IMG/VR virus record: IMGVR_UViG_3300046522_000560
Coordinates: 1 to 51,412 of that record
Reading direction: 5' to 3' (one strand)
Origin: a virus
Length of the DNA: 51,412 bases
Of the stretch, positions 15,451-24,173 are shown piece by piece; the stretch's first letter is position 1, and each line of letters begins with the position of its first letter. The notes beneath the pieces were generated by a model. The model made no database searches. It was not told the origin of the DNA and saw only the letters and a list, made by a program, of their open reading frames with translations. The position numbers and the translations under genes were made by a program.

Positions 15451-15540
15451 CCTGTAAAGGTTAATTTTTTTCGTTATGTTGGTCAAAATTTAAATTAAGA
15501 TCACTTAAGAGCTCATCTCAGGATGGGCTTTTTGCTTTTT
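15451..15540 (+). other. Paired leader/small-RNA-like element, copy 1
   Basis: The order CCTGTAAAGG, CGTTAT, TGGTCAAAA..TAAAT..AAGATCAC and a terminator hairpin GCTCATC TCAG GATGGGC plus T run (15511-15535) parallels copy 2 at 17228-17326. TGGTC and GATCA can pair. It precedes the 73-aa gene. Confidence 0.5.
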
Positions 15541-15577
15541 TGTGATATAAAAAATCTTCATTAGTTTGGAGATAGAA

Positions 15578-15799
15578 ATGTATTACATAATTAAAGAAGA
15601 TACGCTGGGGAAGGTAAATCCAGATTTTGTTACTGGTGGATTTGGGGTGGATTATAGAGATCCAAATGAGACTATAAGACATATTACAAATGACATTGAT
15701 AGAGCTTTAGTATTCGATACAATTGAAGATGCAAAACAGTTTTTAATTCGTGGTTTTGTAGTTGTTACACAAATTCATGGTAGCTTTAAGCAAGTTTAA
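15578..15799 (+). CDS. Small hypothetical protein (73 aa)
   Basis: Starts MYYIIKEDTLGKVNPDF after GGAG; a TTG four codons earlier is less likely. It has alternating strand and helix character (RALVFDTIEDAKQFLIRGFVVVTQI) with no membrane segment. Family not recognised. It lies alone between two terminators in the accessory region. Confidence 0.55.
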   Translation: MYYIIKEDTLGKVNPDFVTGGFGVDYRDPNETIRHITNDIDRALVFDTIEDAKQFLIRGFVVVTQIHGSFKQV

Positions 15800-15845
15800 T
15801 AACATCTTTTAATGAACTCTTAGCTAGAAGTATTATGGCATTTGA

Positions 15846-15882
15846 AACCCCGTTAAATATCGATTATTGGCGGGGCTTTTTT
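15846..15882 (+). terminator. Rho-independent terminator
   Basis: CCCCG (15848-15852) pairs with CGGGG (15871-15875), followed by six Ts. The long loop can fold further. It separates the 73-aa gene from the nuclease gene. Confidence 0.6.
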
Positions 15883-15940
15883 CTATAAGTTGAATGCCAT
15901 ATGCTGTATAAAAGCAAAATCTTTTCAGAGATTTAATTCC

Positions 15941-17173
15941 ATGCCTATATTTACTTTAAATAATAATGAACTAAATGCAGTTGAAACCACGTCTTTCAAA
16001 GAAGAAGCTATTCTGGAAAGACTACATCTCCAGCAAGCACTCAAGAAAAATATCGGGGTAATTGCTGAGGACTGTCTCATTATTGCTGAAGAGTATGCTG
16101 AATGGGATGGTTCAAAGAGAAGAATTGATTTACTGGCAATTGATAAAAATGCAAATCTTGTAATTATAGAGCTGAAGCGTACAGACACTGGTGACCATAT
16201 GGAGCTTCAAGCTCTCCGGTATGCATCAATGGTTTCTACAATGACTCTGGATATAGCGATAGATATCTATCGTCGATATAAAATAAATAATGGCTATCCA
16301 TCTTTTGATCACGACAACGCACGTAAAGAAATTTCAAATTTTGTAGATGTTGATAATCTGGATGAAAGTAATTTTGCGGATGACGTGAGAATCATTCTGG
16401 TCTCATCAAACTTTTCAAAAGAACTAACCACCTCAGTGATCTGGCTTAATGAGCGTGATCTGGATATTACTTGTATAAGAATGCAGCCATATACTCACAA
16501 TTCTCAGATTCTGGTTGATATTCAACAAATCATCCCTTTACCGGAAGCAAAAGATTATCAGATTAAGGCACAGAAAAAATCAGAAGAAAGACGAGAAGCC
16601 AAGCTTACGAATGCAAGGGATTACTCAAGCTTCATGTTCAATGGTAAAACTCTGAATAAGCGTTACCTGGCTCTGGAAATTATTAAATGCCGGTTTGATG
16701 AAATCGATAATAAGAATATCGAAGATCTTAGAGCAGAGTTTAATGAATATCCGAATCTGGATAGATTACTGGTTAAACTTAACCAACTGGATGAGCAAAG
16801 ATATGACCGTTATTTTATTGAGAAAGAACATCAGTTACAGATGAGTAATGGAGACATATATGTTATTTCCAATCAATGGGGCAAAGGTAATATTTATCAG
16901 TTGATAGAAATTGCAGCCAACTTTAACTATGAAATTATTAACACTTCAAAGGATCAGTTAAAACGTTCAGTTGAATATGGTGATTATTTGATAGAACAGT
17001 TAGAAGACACCACTATACTGGTTTATAAAAATGGCGAGAAAGTATCGGCTTACGGGGTTTTGCTAGAGCTGGCAACTACCAAGGGTATCAGTCATTTAAA
17101 TAGTAAAGGTGGTAAAAAGAACACAAGGCAACTTGGTAAAGACTTGATTGATCAATTAGGTATTAACTCGTAG
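15941..17173 (+). CDS. PDDEXK-family nuclease-like protein
   Basis: A 410-residue protein, start MPIFTLNNNELNAVE. Residues about 25-90 carry an endonuclease-fold signature: an E-rich helix, KRRIDLLAID (catalytic D) and NLVIIELKR (ExK), as in NucS/DUF91-type and related restriction-like nucleases. A linker rich in K/E (about 205-220) leads to a C-terminal half of unknown fold with VISNQWGKGNIYQLIEIA. It stands alone with its own flanking terminators, as expected for a moron. Possible role: defence nuclease or DNA repair; not shown. Confidence 0.62.
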   Translation: MPIFTLNNNELNAVETTSFKEEAILERLHLQQALKKNIGVIAEDCLIIAEEYAEWDGSKRRIDLLAIDKNANLVIIELKRTDTGDHMELQALRYASMVSTMTLDIAIDIYRRYKINNGYPSFDHDNARKEISNFVDVDNLDESNFADDVRIILVSSNFSKELTTSVIWLNERDLDITCIRMQPYTHNSQILVDIQQIIPLPEAKDYQIKAQKKSEERREAKLTNARDYSSFMFNGKTLNKRYLALEIIKCRFDEIDNKNIEDLRAEFNEYPNLDRLLVKLNQLDEQRYDRYFIEKEHQLQMSNGDIYVISNQWGKGNIYQLIEIAANFNYEIINTSKDQLKRSVEYGDYLIEQLEDTTILVYKNGEKVSAYGVLLELATTKGISHLNSKGGKKNTRQLGKDLIDQLGINS

Positions 17174-17222
17174 ATCTATTAAATTTTAACTAATTAAAAA
17201 CTAGATGCATTAAATACAAAAC

Positions 17223-17326
17223 TTGACCCTGTACAGGGTAAATGCTATTTTTGCGTTATAGTGGTCGAAGTGTAAATAAAGATCACAGAAATTATTTTAA
17301 AGCTCATCGGAAGATGGGCTTTTTTT
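17223..17326 (+). ncRNA. Promoter, operator and short terminated transcript, copy 2
   Basis: TTGACC (17223-17228), 17 bases and TATTTT form a promoter whose start overlaps the perfect palindrome ACCCTGTACAGGGT (17226-17239). A terminator hairpin GCTCATC GGAA GATGGGC with seven Ts follows at about 17302-17326. The predicted transcript is only about 70 bases and contains no gene. The transcribed part resembles copy 1 at 15451. A small RNA or attenuated leader are both possible. Confidence 0.45.
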
Positions 17327-17463
17327 ATGGATTCTATAAGCTAAACGAGTTTATTTAGAAGTAAAGGATAAACCAAAAGAATAAGATGCGGAGCAATAGA
17401 TTTTTTATTAAAGTTATATAAAATTTACATATTCAAATATTTTGTAATGAGTATAAGATTTGT

Positions 17464-17892
17464 ATGGGTAGAATATTATTATTTTTTATAAGTTTATTGA
17501 TTATTAGCCCAGTGTGTAGCGCTGATGATTTTTTCGAAAAAAAACCTTCTATCTTAATTGGTAAGGATGAAGTGATTCAAAATAATAACAGTCGTGAGAA
17601 AGTAGATTTTTTTGAATTATCAAATCAACAAAAAATTGATCGTACAAATCAAGTTTTTAAAAGGGCAGAGCAAGCTAATGATATTCTATTCCAAACGGCG
17701 AATATGACCGATTATGATAAATCACAATATTACAGAGAAAATAAGTTTGCTAATAACAGGGGTTATTCATCATATATTGAATCTACACCTAATAGAAAAG
17801 TAATTTCAGAAGAAGAATATCAACAGGAACTTGAGCAAAAAAGAAAAGAGAGAAAAGTTGATCGAACCCTTCTATACCTATTAGACAAGTAA
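17464..17892 (+). CDS. Secreted hypothetical protein, possibly frameshifted at the end
   Basis: A 142-residue protein with a clear signal peptide (MGRILLFFISLLIISPVCSA) and a charged mature part rich in N, E and K. Family not recognised. After the stop another frame stays open to 18020, reading IPIRQVISISVLISVNPDPVEVTD and onwards to DNIDINF, which looks like coding sequence. A length change in the A-rich tract near 17838-17858 could have separated the two. Confidence 0.55.
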   Translation: MGRILLFFISLLIISPVCSADDFFEKKPSILIGKDEVIQNNNSREKVDFFELSNQQKIDRTNQVFKRAEQANDILFQTANMTDYDKSQYYRENKFANNRGYSSYIESTPNRKVISEEEYQQELEQKRKERKVDRTLLYLLDK

Positions 17893-18221
17893 TCTCAATC
17901 TCTGTGCTTATTTCTGTGAATCCTGATCCAGTTGAAGTAACAGACTTGATTGTAGAAATTGGAAAAGATATAGCCGATTTTGCCTCATCTATTCTAGACA
18001 ATATTGATATAAACTTTTGATTTAAAAGTTTTTCAAATACTGCGCTGAAATTTTTTTATGGCCCGTTTCTTTTTTAGACGCGGGTTTTTTATAGAAATTT
18101 TTATTAACTGGAAAAATTAAAGTTAAAATATTTATAAGAAAAAGCTAAAGAAATTTTTACTTCTTTAAGAAATAAAATAAATGTATATTAAATGTTCAAA
18201 AAATTAAAAATGGAAATCACT
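17893..18221. other. Open out-of-frame tail, terminator and leader
   Basis: Contains the possible lost C-terminus of the 17464 gene (to 18020), a terminator hairpin (CCCG ... CGGG plus six Ts at 18061-18090) and the AT-rich leader of the next gene. No other coding signal seen. Confidence 0.5.
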
Positions 18222-19130
18222 ATGAAAAAAATAGCTTTAGGTTTAACTTTAGGCCTGACTAGTATGGGTGCTTGGAGTATTTGTCCATATAATTTTGATG
18301 TTACCCAAGATCAGATTCTAAAAATTTCACCAGTCTCTTCTAATCAGGCTGATGTTTTTCCTGTTATTAGTGGGCAAAAAGTTAGTTTTAAATTAGTGGA
18401 AACCACTAATCCTGGTAAAGGAAAAGGTTACCTTGCTACTAGTAAAGAGTTTGCTAATATTTGGATAGCTGCAATGGCACCAACTACTACAGCGAGCTTA
18501 ACTAATACATATTCAAAATTATTAACCAAAAATAATTTAAAACTATCAGTTAAGAATAATTTGACTTCATCTAATGCTCAAACTGCAACCCAATCTAGTG
18601 TAAATATCTATGGGGATAAAGCTATACCACAAACAGGTATTCTCGCATTTGAGTTCAGATTTAAACTTATTAATCAGCTTACTACAGGTCAGGTGGCAAC
18701 CTTCCCAGTTCCAGTATCAGCTTTTGGTCAAACTCAAAGTGGAGAAACCATTACTTTAGGGGCATTCTATGCTAACAATAGCTCTAATAATGTTTTAAGT
18801 TCTACAGTTGCAACAAATCTGGATATTCTGAATCCAGCCAATCCTATTTATAAAGAATTTATTACTCAGGAAGGCTTTCAGCATATAGGTTTTTATATTA
18901 ATCAGAATAGTCATCAGATTGGATTAATCATTAATGGTACGAATAAAGGTTACATTGCTACGCTTCCTTCGAAATTAAAAAATATTGGTTTTATTATTCC
19001 TTTTGAATATGGCTACATAGAGCCAGAATTCCTGAATAAAGAAATTTCAGCCGAATTAATTACGGAGCGGAGTAAGTTACAGTTTTCATATCCATCAGGC
19101 ACTACAGATATTTGTGGTGTAGCCGTCTAA
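18222..19130 (+). CDS. Secreted DUF4882-like protein
   Basis: A 302-residue protein with signal peptide MKKIALGLTLGLTSMGAWS. Starts 10 codons upstream are possible, but this one gives a normal signal peptide. The mature part begins ICPYNFDVTQ and ends with DICGVAV; two cysteines at the ends may form a disulfide. It is beta-rich and rich in T, S and N. Its overall character matches the DUF4882 family I associate with Acinetobacter; that match is from memory and unchecked. It stands alone between terminators and is probably a lysogenic conversion gene exported to the periplasm or surface. Confidence 0.6.
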   Translation: MKKIALGLTLGLTSMGAWSICPYNFDVTQDQILKISPVSSNQADVFPVISGQKVSFKLVETTNPGKGKGYLATSKEFANIWIAAMAPTTTASLTNTYSKLLTKNNLKLSVKNNLTSSNAQTATQSSVNIYGDKAIPQTGILAFEFRFKLINQLTTGQVATFPVPVSAFGQTQSGETITLGAFYANNSSNNVLSSTVATNLDILNPANPIYKEFITQEGFQHIGFYINQNSHQIGLIINGTNKGYIATLPSKLKNIGFIIPFEYGYIEPEFLNKEISAELITERSKLQFSYPSGTTDICGVAV

Positions 19131-19152
19131 GAAAAAAGTAAGATCTATTAGC

Positions 19153-19180
19153 AAAGCCCATTTATATATGGGCTTTTTTT
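19153..19180 (+). terminator. Rho-independent terminator
   Basis: AAAGCCCAT pairs with ATGGGCTTT around a 7-base AT loop and is followed by Ts; it closes the accessory region before the packaging genes. Confidence 0.75.
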
Positions 19181-19193
19181 ATGGGTAAAATTT

Positions 19194-19841
19194 ATGAAAA
19201 ATGAAGTCGGCTTTCATGTTCCTGTACGGCCTATGCCTCCCGAATGGCTTTTTGAAATGGATACACCTAACTTTGTACCAGCTCCAGAAATGTGGGAATG
19301 GATTGGAAAAGTATTTCTAGATCCAAAATCCAAATTATTTAACCCAGATCATATGCACTTACGGTCTTTTCGATATCCCGATATAGCGGTGATGTGGGCT
19401 AGATCAGGTTTTAAAAAGCAAGGACGTCAAGTTATTGGTACTACCGAAAAAGTGATGATCAATGCTGGCGGCTGGAAGAAAGAAAGACAAGAAGAACAAT
19501 TCACCCAGTGGTTTGAATATATTCCTGAATATCTCATTACTTTTGATGCTTCATATTCACGTATTGCTAGTGATGTGAACTTTTGTGCGTTGGTTGAGCA
19601 TGAGCTTTATCACATAGCACATAAGAAAGACGAGTGGGGAACACCTTCATATAACCGGGAAACAGGTATGCCTAAATTAGCTATACAAGGGCATGATGTT
19701 GAAGAGTTTACTGGCGTTGTACGTAGATATGGTGCAAGTGAGGATGTCAAAAGAATGGTTGAAGCAGTTAATACAAGACCTGAGATGTCACGTGCTGATG
19801 TTCACTACGCATGTGGCACTTGTTACTTGAAGGTGGTTTAA
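19194..19841 (+). CDS. Putative phage metallopeptidase
   Basis: A 215-residue protein with zinc-protease motif HELYH (136-140) in FCALVEHELYHIAHKK, and a conserved aromatic N-terminus (RPMPPEWLFEMDTPNF). It belongs to the phage metallopeptidase-type genes commonly found just upstream of DUF2280 terminase genes. It is the first gene of the late structural run. Substrate unknown; a morphogenesis or host-directed function is possible. Confidence 0.8.
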   Translation: MKNEVGFHVPVRPMPPEWLFEMDTPNFVPAPEMWEWIGKVFLDPKSKLFNPDHMHLRSFRYPDIAVMWARSGFKKQGRQVIGTTEKVMINAGGWKKERQEEQFTQWFEYIPEYLITFDASYSRIASDVNFCALVEHELYHIAHKKDEWGTPSYNRETGMPKLAIQGHDVEEFTGVVRRYGASEDVKRMVEAVNTRPEMSRADVHYACGTCYLKVV

Positions 19842-19887
19842 ATTTTTTTGCCACTCTACTTGGACGTACTTGGACGGATAGAGATAA

Positions 19888-20370
19888 ATGGCAAGGCTAA
19901 ATAAACGGGTAAAACTCTATATAGTACGGTCACTTGCTACCTATGAGACACCCTCAGAAACAGCGAGGGGCGTCCAAGAAGAATTTGGTATCGAAGTTAC
20001 TAAACAGCAATGTGAAGCTTATGACCCAACAAAGAAAACTGGGCAAGATCTAAGCGAAGAATTTAAGGCAGAGTTTTACAGAGTCCGCAAGGAAATGAAC
20101 GACAACCTTAGTTCTATTCCCATCGCGAACATTGCATACCGTCTTATGCGTTTACAGAAATTTATTGATCTAGCGCAATTCAAAGCAAACCCTGTCATTG
20201 TGCCGAGCTTAATGGAACAGGCGGCCAAAGAGGTTGGTGGCCTTTATACCAATCGAAAGGAAATAACCGGCGCTGGTGGTGGTCCACTCCAAAGCGAGAA
20301 TGTAACCCAAGTTGTTGCAACGCCTGAACAGATACGGCAGGTGTTAGATGAACTCAAAGGTAAATACTAA
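19888..20370 (+). CDS. DUF2280 terminase small subunit
   Basis: A 160-residue protein. The N-terminal helix-turn-helix (KLYIVRSLATYETPSETARGVQEEFGIEV) would recognise phage DNA, the central helices mediate oligomerisation, and the C-terminus (TPEQIRQVLDELKGKY) probably contacts the large subunit. The DUF2280 pattern and 23-base overlap with the large-subunit gene support the assignment. Confidence 0.83.
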   Translation: MARLNKRVKLYIVRSLATYETPSETARGVQEEFGIEVTKQQCEAYDPTKKTGQDLSEEFKAEFYRVRKEMNDNLSSIPIANIAYRLMRLQKFIDLAQFKANPVIVPSLMEQAAKEVGGLYTNRKEITGAGGGPLQSENVTQVVATPEQIRQVLDELKGKY

Positions 20371-21877
20371 GCTGCTAGAAATGCAGTTAGAGCGGGAGCT
20401 CTGTGAGAAAGAACACTTGTTCTTTACCCGTCGTTTCTTCTTACCCCGTATGGGCTTTAAGTTTTCGGTCAATTGGCACCATGAATATATTGCCGACAAG
20501 ATTGACGAGGTTATTGCTGGGAAGGTTAAGAACTTAGTAATTAATGTTCCACCGGGTAGTGGAAAAACTGAATTACTTACAAACCTTATTGCACGTGGCA
20601 TAGCGCGTAATGCTCGTTCACGCTTTCTGTATTTGTCATTCTCCCAATCGCTTGTGGAGGATGTATCTGCAACAGCCAGAAACATTGTTAAGTCAGAAGA
20701 TTTTCAAAACCTGTGGCCAGTAAAAATTTCAACAGCTACGGATGCTAAATCAAACTGGAAAACTACAGTCGATGGCTATGACGCTGGTCATGTTTATTCT
20801 GCATCGATGGGTGGGCAGGTCACTGGTCGCCGTGCGGGTACATTAGCGGATGAGGGTTTTACCGGTGCAATTATTCTAGATGACCCCTTAAAGCCAGAAG
20901 ATGCATTTAGTCAGACCGCAAGACGTAAGGCTAATCGTAAGATCTTAAATACGGTCAACTCGCGTAAAGCTAAATCTGATACCCCAATTATTCTGATCAT
21001 GCAGCGTTTGCATGTTGAAGATCCGACTAACTTTGTGATGACGGGTAACGTACCTGGTGAATGGGAACAGATCAGTATTCCCGCACTTATCGATGATGAA
21101 TACATCAATAAGCTACCAGAGCACATACAGCGTAAAATACCGCGCGATGTTGAGCGTGATGAGAAAGGCAGACAAAGCTATTGGCCGTTAAAAGAATCTT
21201 TACTTTCTTTGCTTCAGCTGGAGAAAGGTGGGGAAGATAAAGACGGCGCTACAGTGTCACGCTACACCTTTGCTAGCCAATACATGCAAAACCCTAAAAA
21301 GCTGGGTGGTGATCTTGTTAAGGCTGAATGGTTCGGTCGTTATGAGGAATTACCACTTCTTAAATGGCGGGCAATTTGGGCAGATACAGCGCAAAAGACT
21401 AAAGAGCATAACGACTATTCAGTGTTCTTATGTGCTGGTTTGGGCTATGACAATAACCTCTACATCATTGATGTGAAGCGCGGCAAATGGGAAGCACCTG
21501 AACTATTAAAAGAAGCTAAGGCCTTTATCAATAAGCATAAGGACAGCAACACCAAGATCGGCAAACTACGCTATATGGCAGTAGAGGATAAATCGAGTGG
21601 TACTGGATTGATCCAATCCATATCTAGACAAACTACATTACCTATTCGGGCAATTCAGCGCGATACAGACAAGCTCACACGAACCATGGATGTGGTGTTT
21701 TACGTTGAAGAGCGCCGTGTCTGGTTGCCAGCAGAAGCACCATGGCTTTTGAACTACATTGAAGAAATCGAAGGACTCACGGCTGACATGTCACATGATC
21801 ATGACGACCAGTGGGATCCGACCATTGATGCGATTAATGATTCATTAGCCAAGAAGCCAACTGTATTTGATGATTAG
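20348..21877 (+). CDS. terL: Terminase large subunit
   Basis: A 509-residue packaging motor. Walker A is PPGSGKT (68-74) and Walker B is IILDDP (175-180). The C-terminal nuclease domain begins around WRAIWADTAQ and has the acidic MAVEDKSSGT and a late D-rich stretch. It cuts concatemers and pumps DNA through the portal. The first ATG overlaps the small-subunit gene; an alternative start at 20378 would avoid the overlap. Full length for the family. Confidence 0.93.
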   Translation: MNSKVNTKLLEMQLERELCEKEHLFFTRRFFLPRMGFKFSVNWHHEYIADKIDEVIAGKVKNLVINVPPGSGKTELLTNLIARGIARNARSRFLYLSFSQSLVEDVSATARNIVKSEDFQNLWPVKISTATDAKSNWKTTVDGYDAGHVYSASMGGQVTGRRAGTLADEGFTGAIILDDPLKPEDAFSQTARRKANRKILNTVNSRKAKSDTPIILIMQRLHVEDPTNFVMTGNVPGEWEQISIPALIDDEYINKLPEHIQRKIPRDVERDEKGRQSYWPLKESLLSLLQLEKGGEDKDGATVSRYTFASQYMQNPKKLGGDLVKAEWFGRYEELPLLKWRAIWADTAQKTKEHNDYSVFLCAGLGYDNNLYIIDVKRGKWEAPELLKEAKAFINKHKDSNTKIGKLRYMAVEDKSSGTGLIQSISRQTTLPIRAIQRDTDKLTRTMDVVFYVEERRVWLPAEAPWLLNYIEEIEGLTADMSHDHDDQWDPTIDAINDSLAKKPTVFDD

Positions 21878-21885
21878 AGGAAATT

Positions 21886-23220
21886 ATGGCTGAAACTAAA
21901 AAGCCCGATGCAATTGGCGATGCAGGGGCATACACAAACTTTGTCTCAAATATTGGTACCAGCCGTGATAAGGCTTCACATGGTCACTTTGTTCAAAAGG
22001 AAATTCCTGATGCTCAACTGGAAGCCGTATATCAACACTGGTTGGCCAAACGTATTGTGAACCGGCCAGCAAGTGACATGTTACGAGCTGGTTGGTTTTA
22101 TGAGGGAATTCAAGATAGAGATCTAATCAAACTAGAAGAGGCGTGTAAGGCTTTTCAACTGAACCACGTGCTTTTATCTAGCCTGATCTTATCGCGTCTA
22201 TATGGTGTGGTTTATGTACTGTTAGGAACGGTAGATGGCGGTAATCTGGAGCAACCATTTGATTTGAAGAAATTAGGTGTAGGTCGTTTAGAGTTCTTTA
22301 CGGTACTCAAGAAAAAGTACATTAAGCCAGATACCACGACATATTTATCACCTAAGGTCTGTGGCGGGTTATTAAAGCAACCTGAGTTCTACAAACTACA
22401 AATGGATGGTAAGGTACCCCAACGTATTCACCATAGCCGTTTAATTAAATTCTGCCATGCCGATGTCGTGAATGAAGAGCCGCAAAGTATTCTTCAGGAA
22501 GTATATGAGGATCTGCTAGACCATGCTGCTGTTAAAAAGGGTTCAGCCAGTCTTGTCCATGAATCAAAAATTGATGTGATTAAAACACCTGGTCTGGTGG
22601 ACAAAATCAAAGAGGATATGAAAGCCGTAGCAGAACGTTTTCTTAGTGTCGGATTGCTTAAAGGTTTAAACGGCATGATCGTGCTAGATGCCGAAGAGGA
22701 TTACGACTCCAAGACTTATAACTTTGCTGGCTTACCAGACATGATGCGGGAATTCTCAATTCAAACTGCGGGTGCTGCTGATATTCCTTACACCATTCTT
22801 TTCGGTCAATCGCCTGCAGGTATGAATGCTACAGGTGAGCATGATACACGGAACTATTACGACAGCATAGCAACCAAGCAAACATGGATGCTTAAGCCTT
22901 TCATGATGCAGATTTTAGATGTTATTTGCCAGACTACATTCGGTCATGTGTTCCCAAATCTGGATATTGTCTTTAATCCGTTGTGGCAGTTGGATGCAAA
23001 GGTCCGTTCAGAAGTTGAGAAAGCAAATTCAGAACGGGATGCTAAGTATTTAGAGATGGGCATTATTACAGAACCACAGATAGCCCGACAGTTACTCATT
23101 GACGGCGTTTATTCGGTAATTGATGAAGCTCATATCAAAGAGCTAGAAATAATGGTGAAGCTAAATGTCGACGATAATTCAGATGCTGAAACCACACCTC
23201 CAGCAAGCGAAGGAGAGTAA
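21886..23220 (+). CDS. Portal protein, DUF1073 type
   Basis: A 444-residue protein with the conserved DUF1073 segment LFGQSPAGMNATGEHDTRNY at about 306-325 and the N-terminal VNRPASDMLRAGW. It forms the dodecameric channel at the capsid vertex. It starts 8 bases after the terminase stop and overlaps the MuF gene by 56 bases, the standard terminase-portal-MuF order. Confidence 0.92.
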   Translation: MAETKKPDAIGDAGAYTNFVSNIGTSRDKASHGHFVQKEIPDAQLEAVYQHWLAKRIVNRPASDMLRAGWFYEGIQDRDLIKLEEACKAFQLNHVLLSSLILSRLYGVVYVLLGTVDGGNLEQPFDLKKLGVGRLEFFTVLKKKYIKPDTTTYLSPKVCGGLLKQPEFYKLQMDGKVPQRIHHSRLIKFCHADVVNEEPQSILQEVYEDLLDHAAVKKGSASLVHESKIDVIKTPGLVDKIKEDMKAVAERFLSVGLLKGLNGMIVLDAEEDYDSKTYNFAGLPDMMREFSIQTAGAADIPYTILFGQSPAGMNATGEHDTRNYYDSIATKQTWMLKPFMMQILDVICQTTFGHVFPNLDIVFNPLWQLDAKVRSEVEKANSERDAKYLEMGIITEPQIARQLLIDGVYSVIDEAHIKELEIMVKLNVDDNSDAETTPPASEGE

Positions 23221-23977
23221 GAAAGGCCGTAAGGCTTCCAAGCCTAGACCCGTAAAAGTAAATCGCCGTGTAGAGCTTTATTACACACGGCAATTACTAG
23301 CTATATCTAAATACTGTCAGGAACAAACAAAGGAATTAGTTATTCCTACAGTTGGCCAGAATATCGGTGATGCCTGGTTCTCGGACATGATGACTTCGTT
23401 TCGAGAGAAGCTGACAAAGTATGTTGTTGAGATTTCTAGGCCTCTAGCCACAAAGGTTGTGACTGATACCCAAAAGGAAGTAGACAAGCAAATTGCAGAG
23501 CACACCAAAACAATTATTGGTGTGGATCTCACGCCGTTCTATCGTGCTGCTGATATACAGGATGAAGTAGATCTAAACATAACTTCAAACGTTAGTTTGA
23601 TTAAGTCTATTCCCCAGCAGTACGCGGATAAGTTAGAGAACTTGGTAACTAATGCTTTGCAGACTGGTCAAACTAATGAAGACCTAGCTAAAGAGATTAA
23701 GGCATTAGGGCAGTCTACAGATTTTCGTGCACGGCTTATTGCTAGTGATCAAATGGGTAAGATTAATGGGCAGATCAACAAAGCCAGACAGCTTTCAATG
23801 GGAGTTGAGACATATACATGGCAAACGGCTAAAGATGAGCGTGTACGTCCAGATCATCAACATAAGCAAGGCCAAACCTTTAGATGGGATTCCCCTCCAG
23901 CGGGTGGACATCCTGGTCAGCCTATACGGTGTCGTTGTACTGCATTGCCTAACTATGAGGATATTTTGATTGAATGA
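23165..23977 (+). CDS. MuF-like minor head protein
   Basis: A 270-residue protein with the MuF C-terminal signature: ARLIASDQMGKINGQINKARQ, then TWQTAKDERVRPDHQHKQGQ, ending PIRCRCTALP. MuF proteins sit inside the capsid near the portal and can be injected. A later in-frame start (23186, MLKPHLQQ) is also plausible. After this gene the head operon is interrupted by about 3.2 kb of accessory genes. Confidence 0.88.
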   Translation: MSTIIQMLKPHLQQAKESKKGRKASKPRPVKVNRRVELYYTRQLLAISKYCQEQTKELVIPTVGQNIGDAWFSDMMTSFREKLTKYVVEISRPLATKVVTDTQKEVDKQIAEHTKTIIGVDLTPFYRAADIQDEVDLNITSNVSLIKSIPQQYADKLENLVTNALQTGQTNEDLAKEIKALGQSTDFRARLIASDQMGKINGQINKARQLSMGVETYTWQTAKDERVRPDHQHKQGQTFRWDSPPAGGHPGQPIRCRCTALPNYEDILIE

Positions 23978-24027
23978 GTACAAAGCTTTTGTTTGAATAT
24001 TTATAGATTAATTTTTTATTAAGTATA

Positions 24028-24055
24028 TTGATTACTAGGTCTTTTTGGTTATAAT
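24028..24055 (+). promoter_or_regulatory. Promoter for the tRNA-like RNA and HEPN gene
   Basis: TTGATT (24028-24033), 16 bases, TATAAT (24050-24055), a perfect -10. The expected start, six to seven bases further, is about 24062, the first base of the tRNA-like fold. Confidence 0.65.
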
Positions 24056-24061
24056 TAAATT

Positions 24062-24154
24062 GATACTATAGTTTAGTGTAAGAATAAAACGTCTATAAAA
24101 AAGAGGGTGACCTTTATTTTATAGAAGAGCCTGGTTCAAATCCAGGTAGTAATA
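24062..24154 (+). ncRNA. tRNA-like RNA lacking an anticodon loop
   Basis: The order follows a tRNA. Acceptor strand GATACTA (24062-24068) faces TAGTAAT (24147-24153) with five Watson-Crick pairs, one G-U and one mismatch; TA fills positions 8-9. The D arm is GTTT/AAAC (24071-24074, 24087-24090), followed by a single G. An arm begins TCTAT and closes with ATAGA (24092-24096, 24121-24125); then a 4-base variable loop AGAG, and a perfect T arm CCTGG-TTCAAAT-CCAGG (24130-24146). TAGTTTAGTG and GGTTCAAATCC match the tRNA A- and B-box consensus. Instead of a 7-base anticodon loop, the third arm continues (AAAA/TTTT, an A-A mismatch, AGAGG/CCTTT with one G-U) to a GTGA tetraloop. The D loop lacks the usual GG. 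It lies 20 bases upstream of the HEPN gene. Confidence 0.55.
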
Positions 24155-24173
24155 AATTTAAAAGAGTTACTTT

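Noticed and set aside
24031-24154. A longer tRNA-like fold using ATTACTA (24031-24037) as exact partner of TAGTAAT
   Set aside because: It would put the 5' end between the -35 and -10 boxes and leave more than 30 extra bases with no D arm. The shorter fold from 24062 agrees with U8/A9, A-box and the predicted start.
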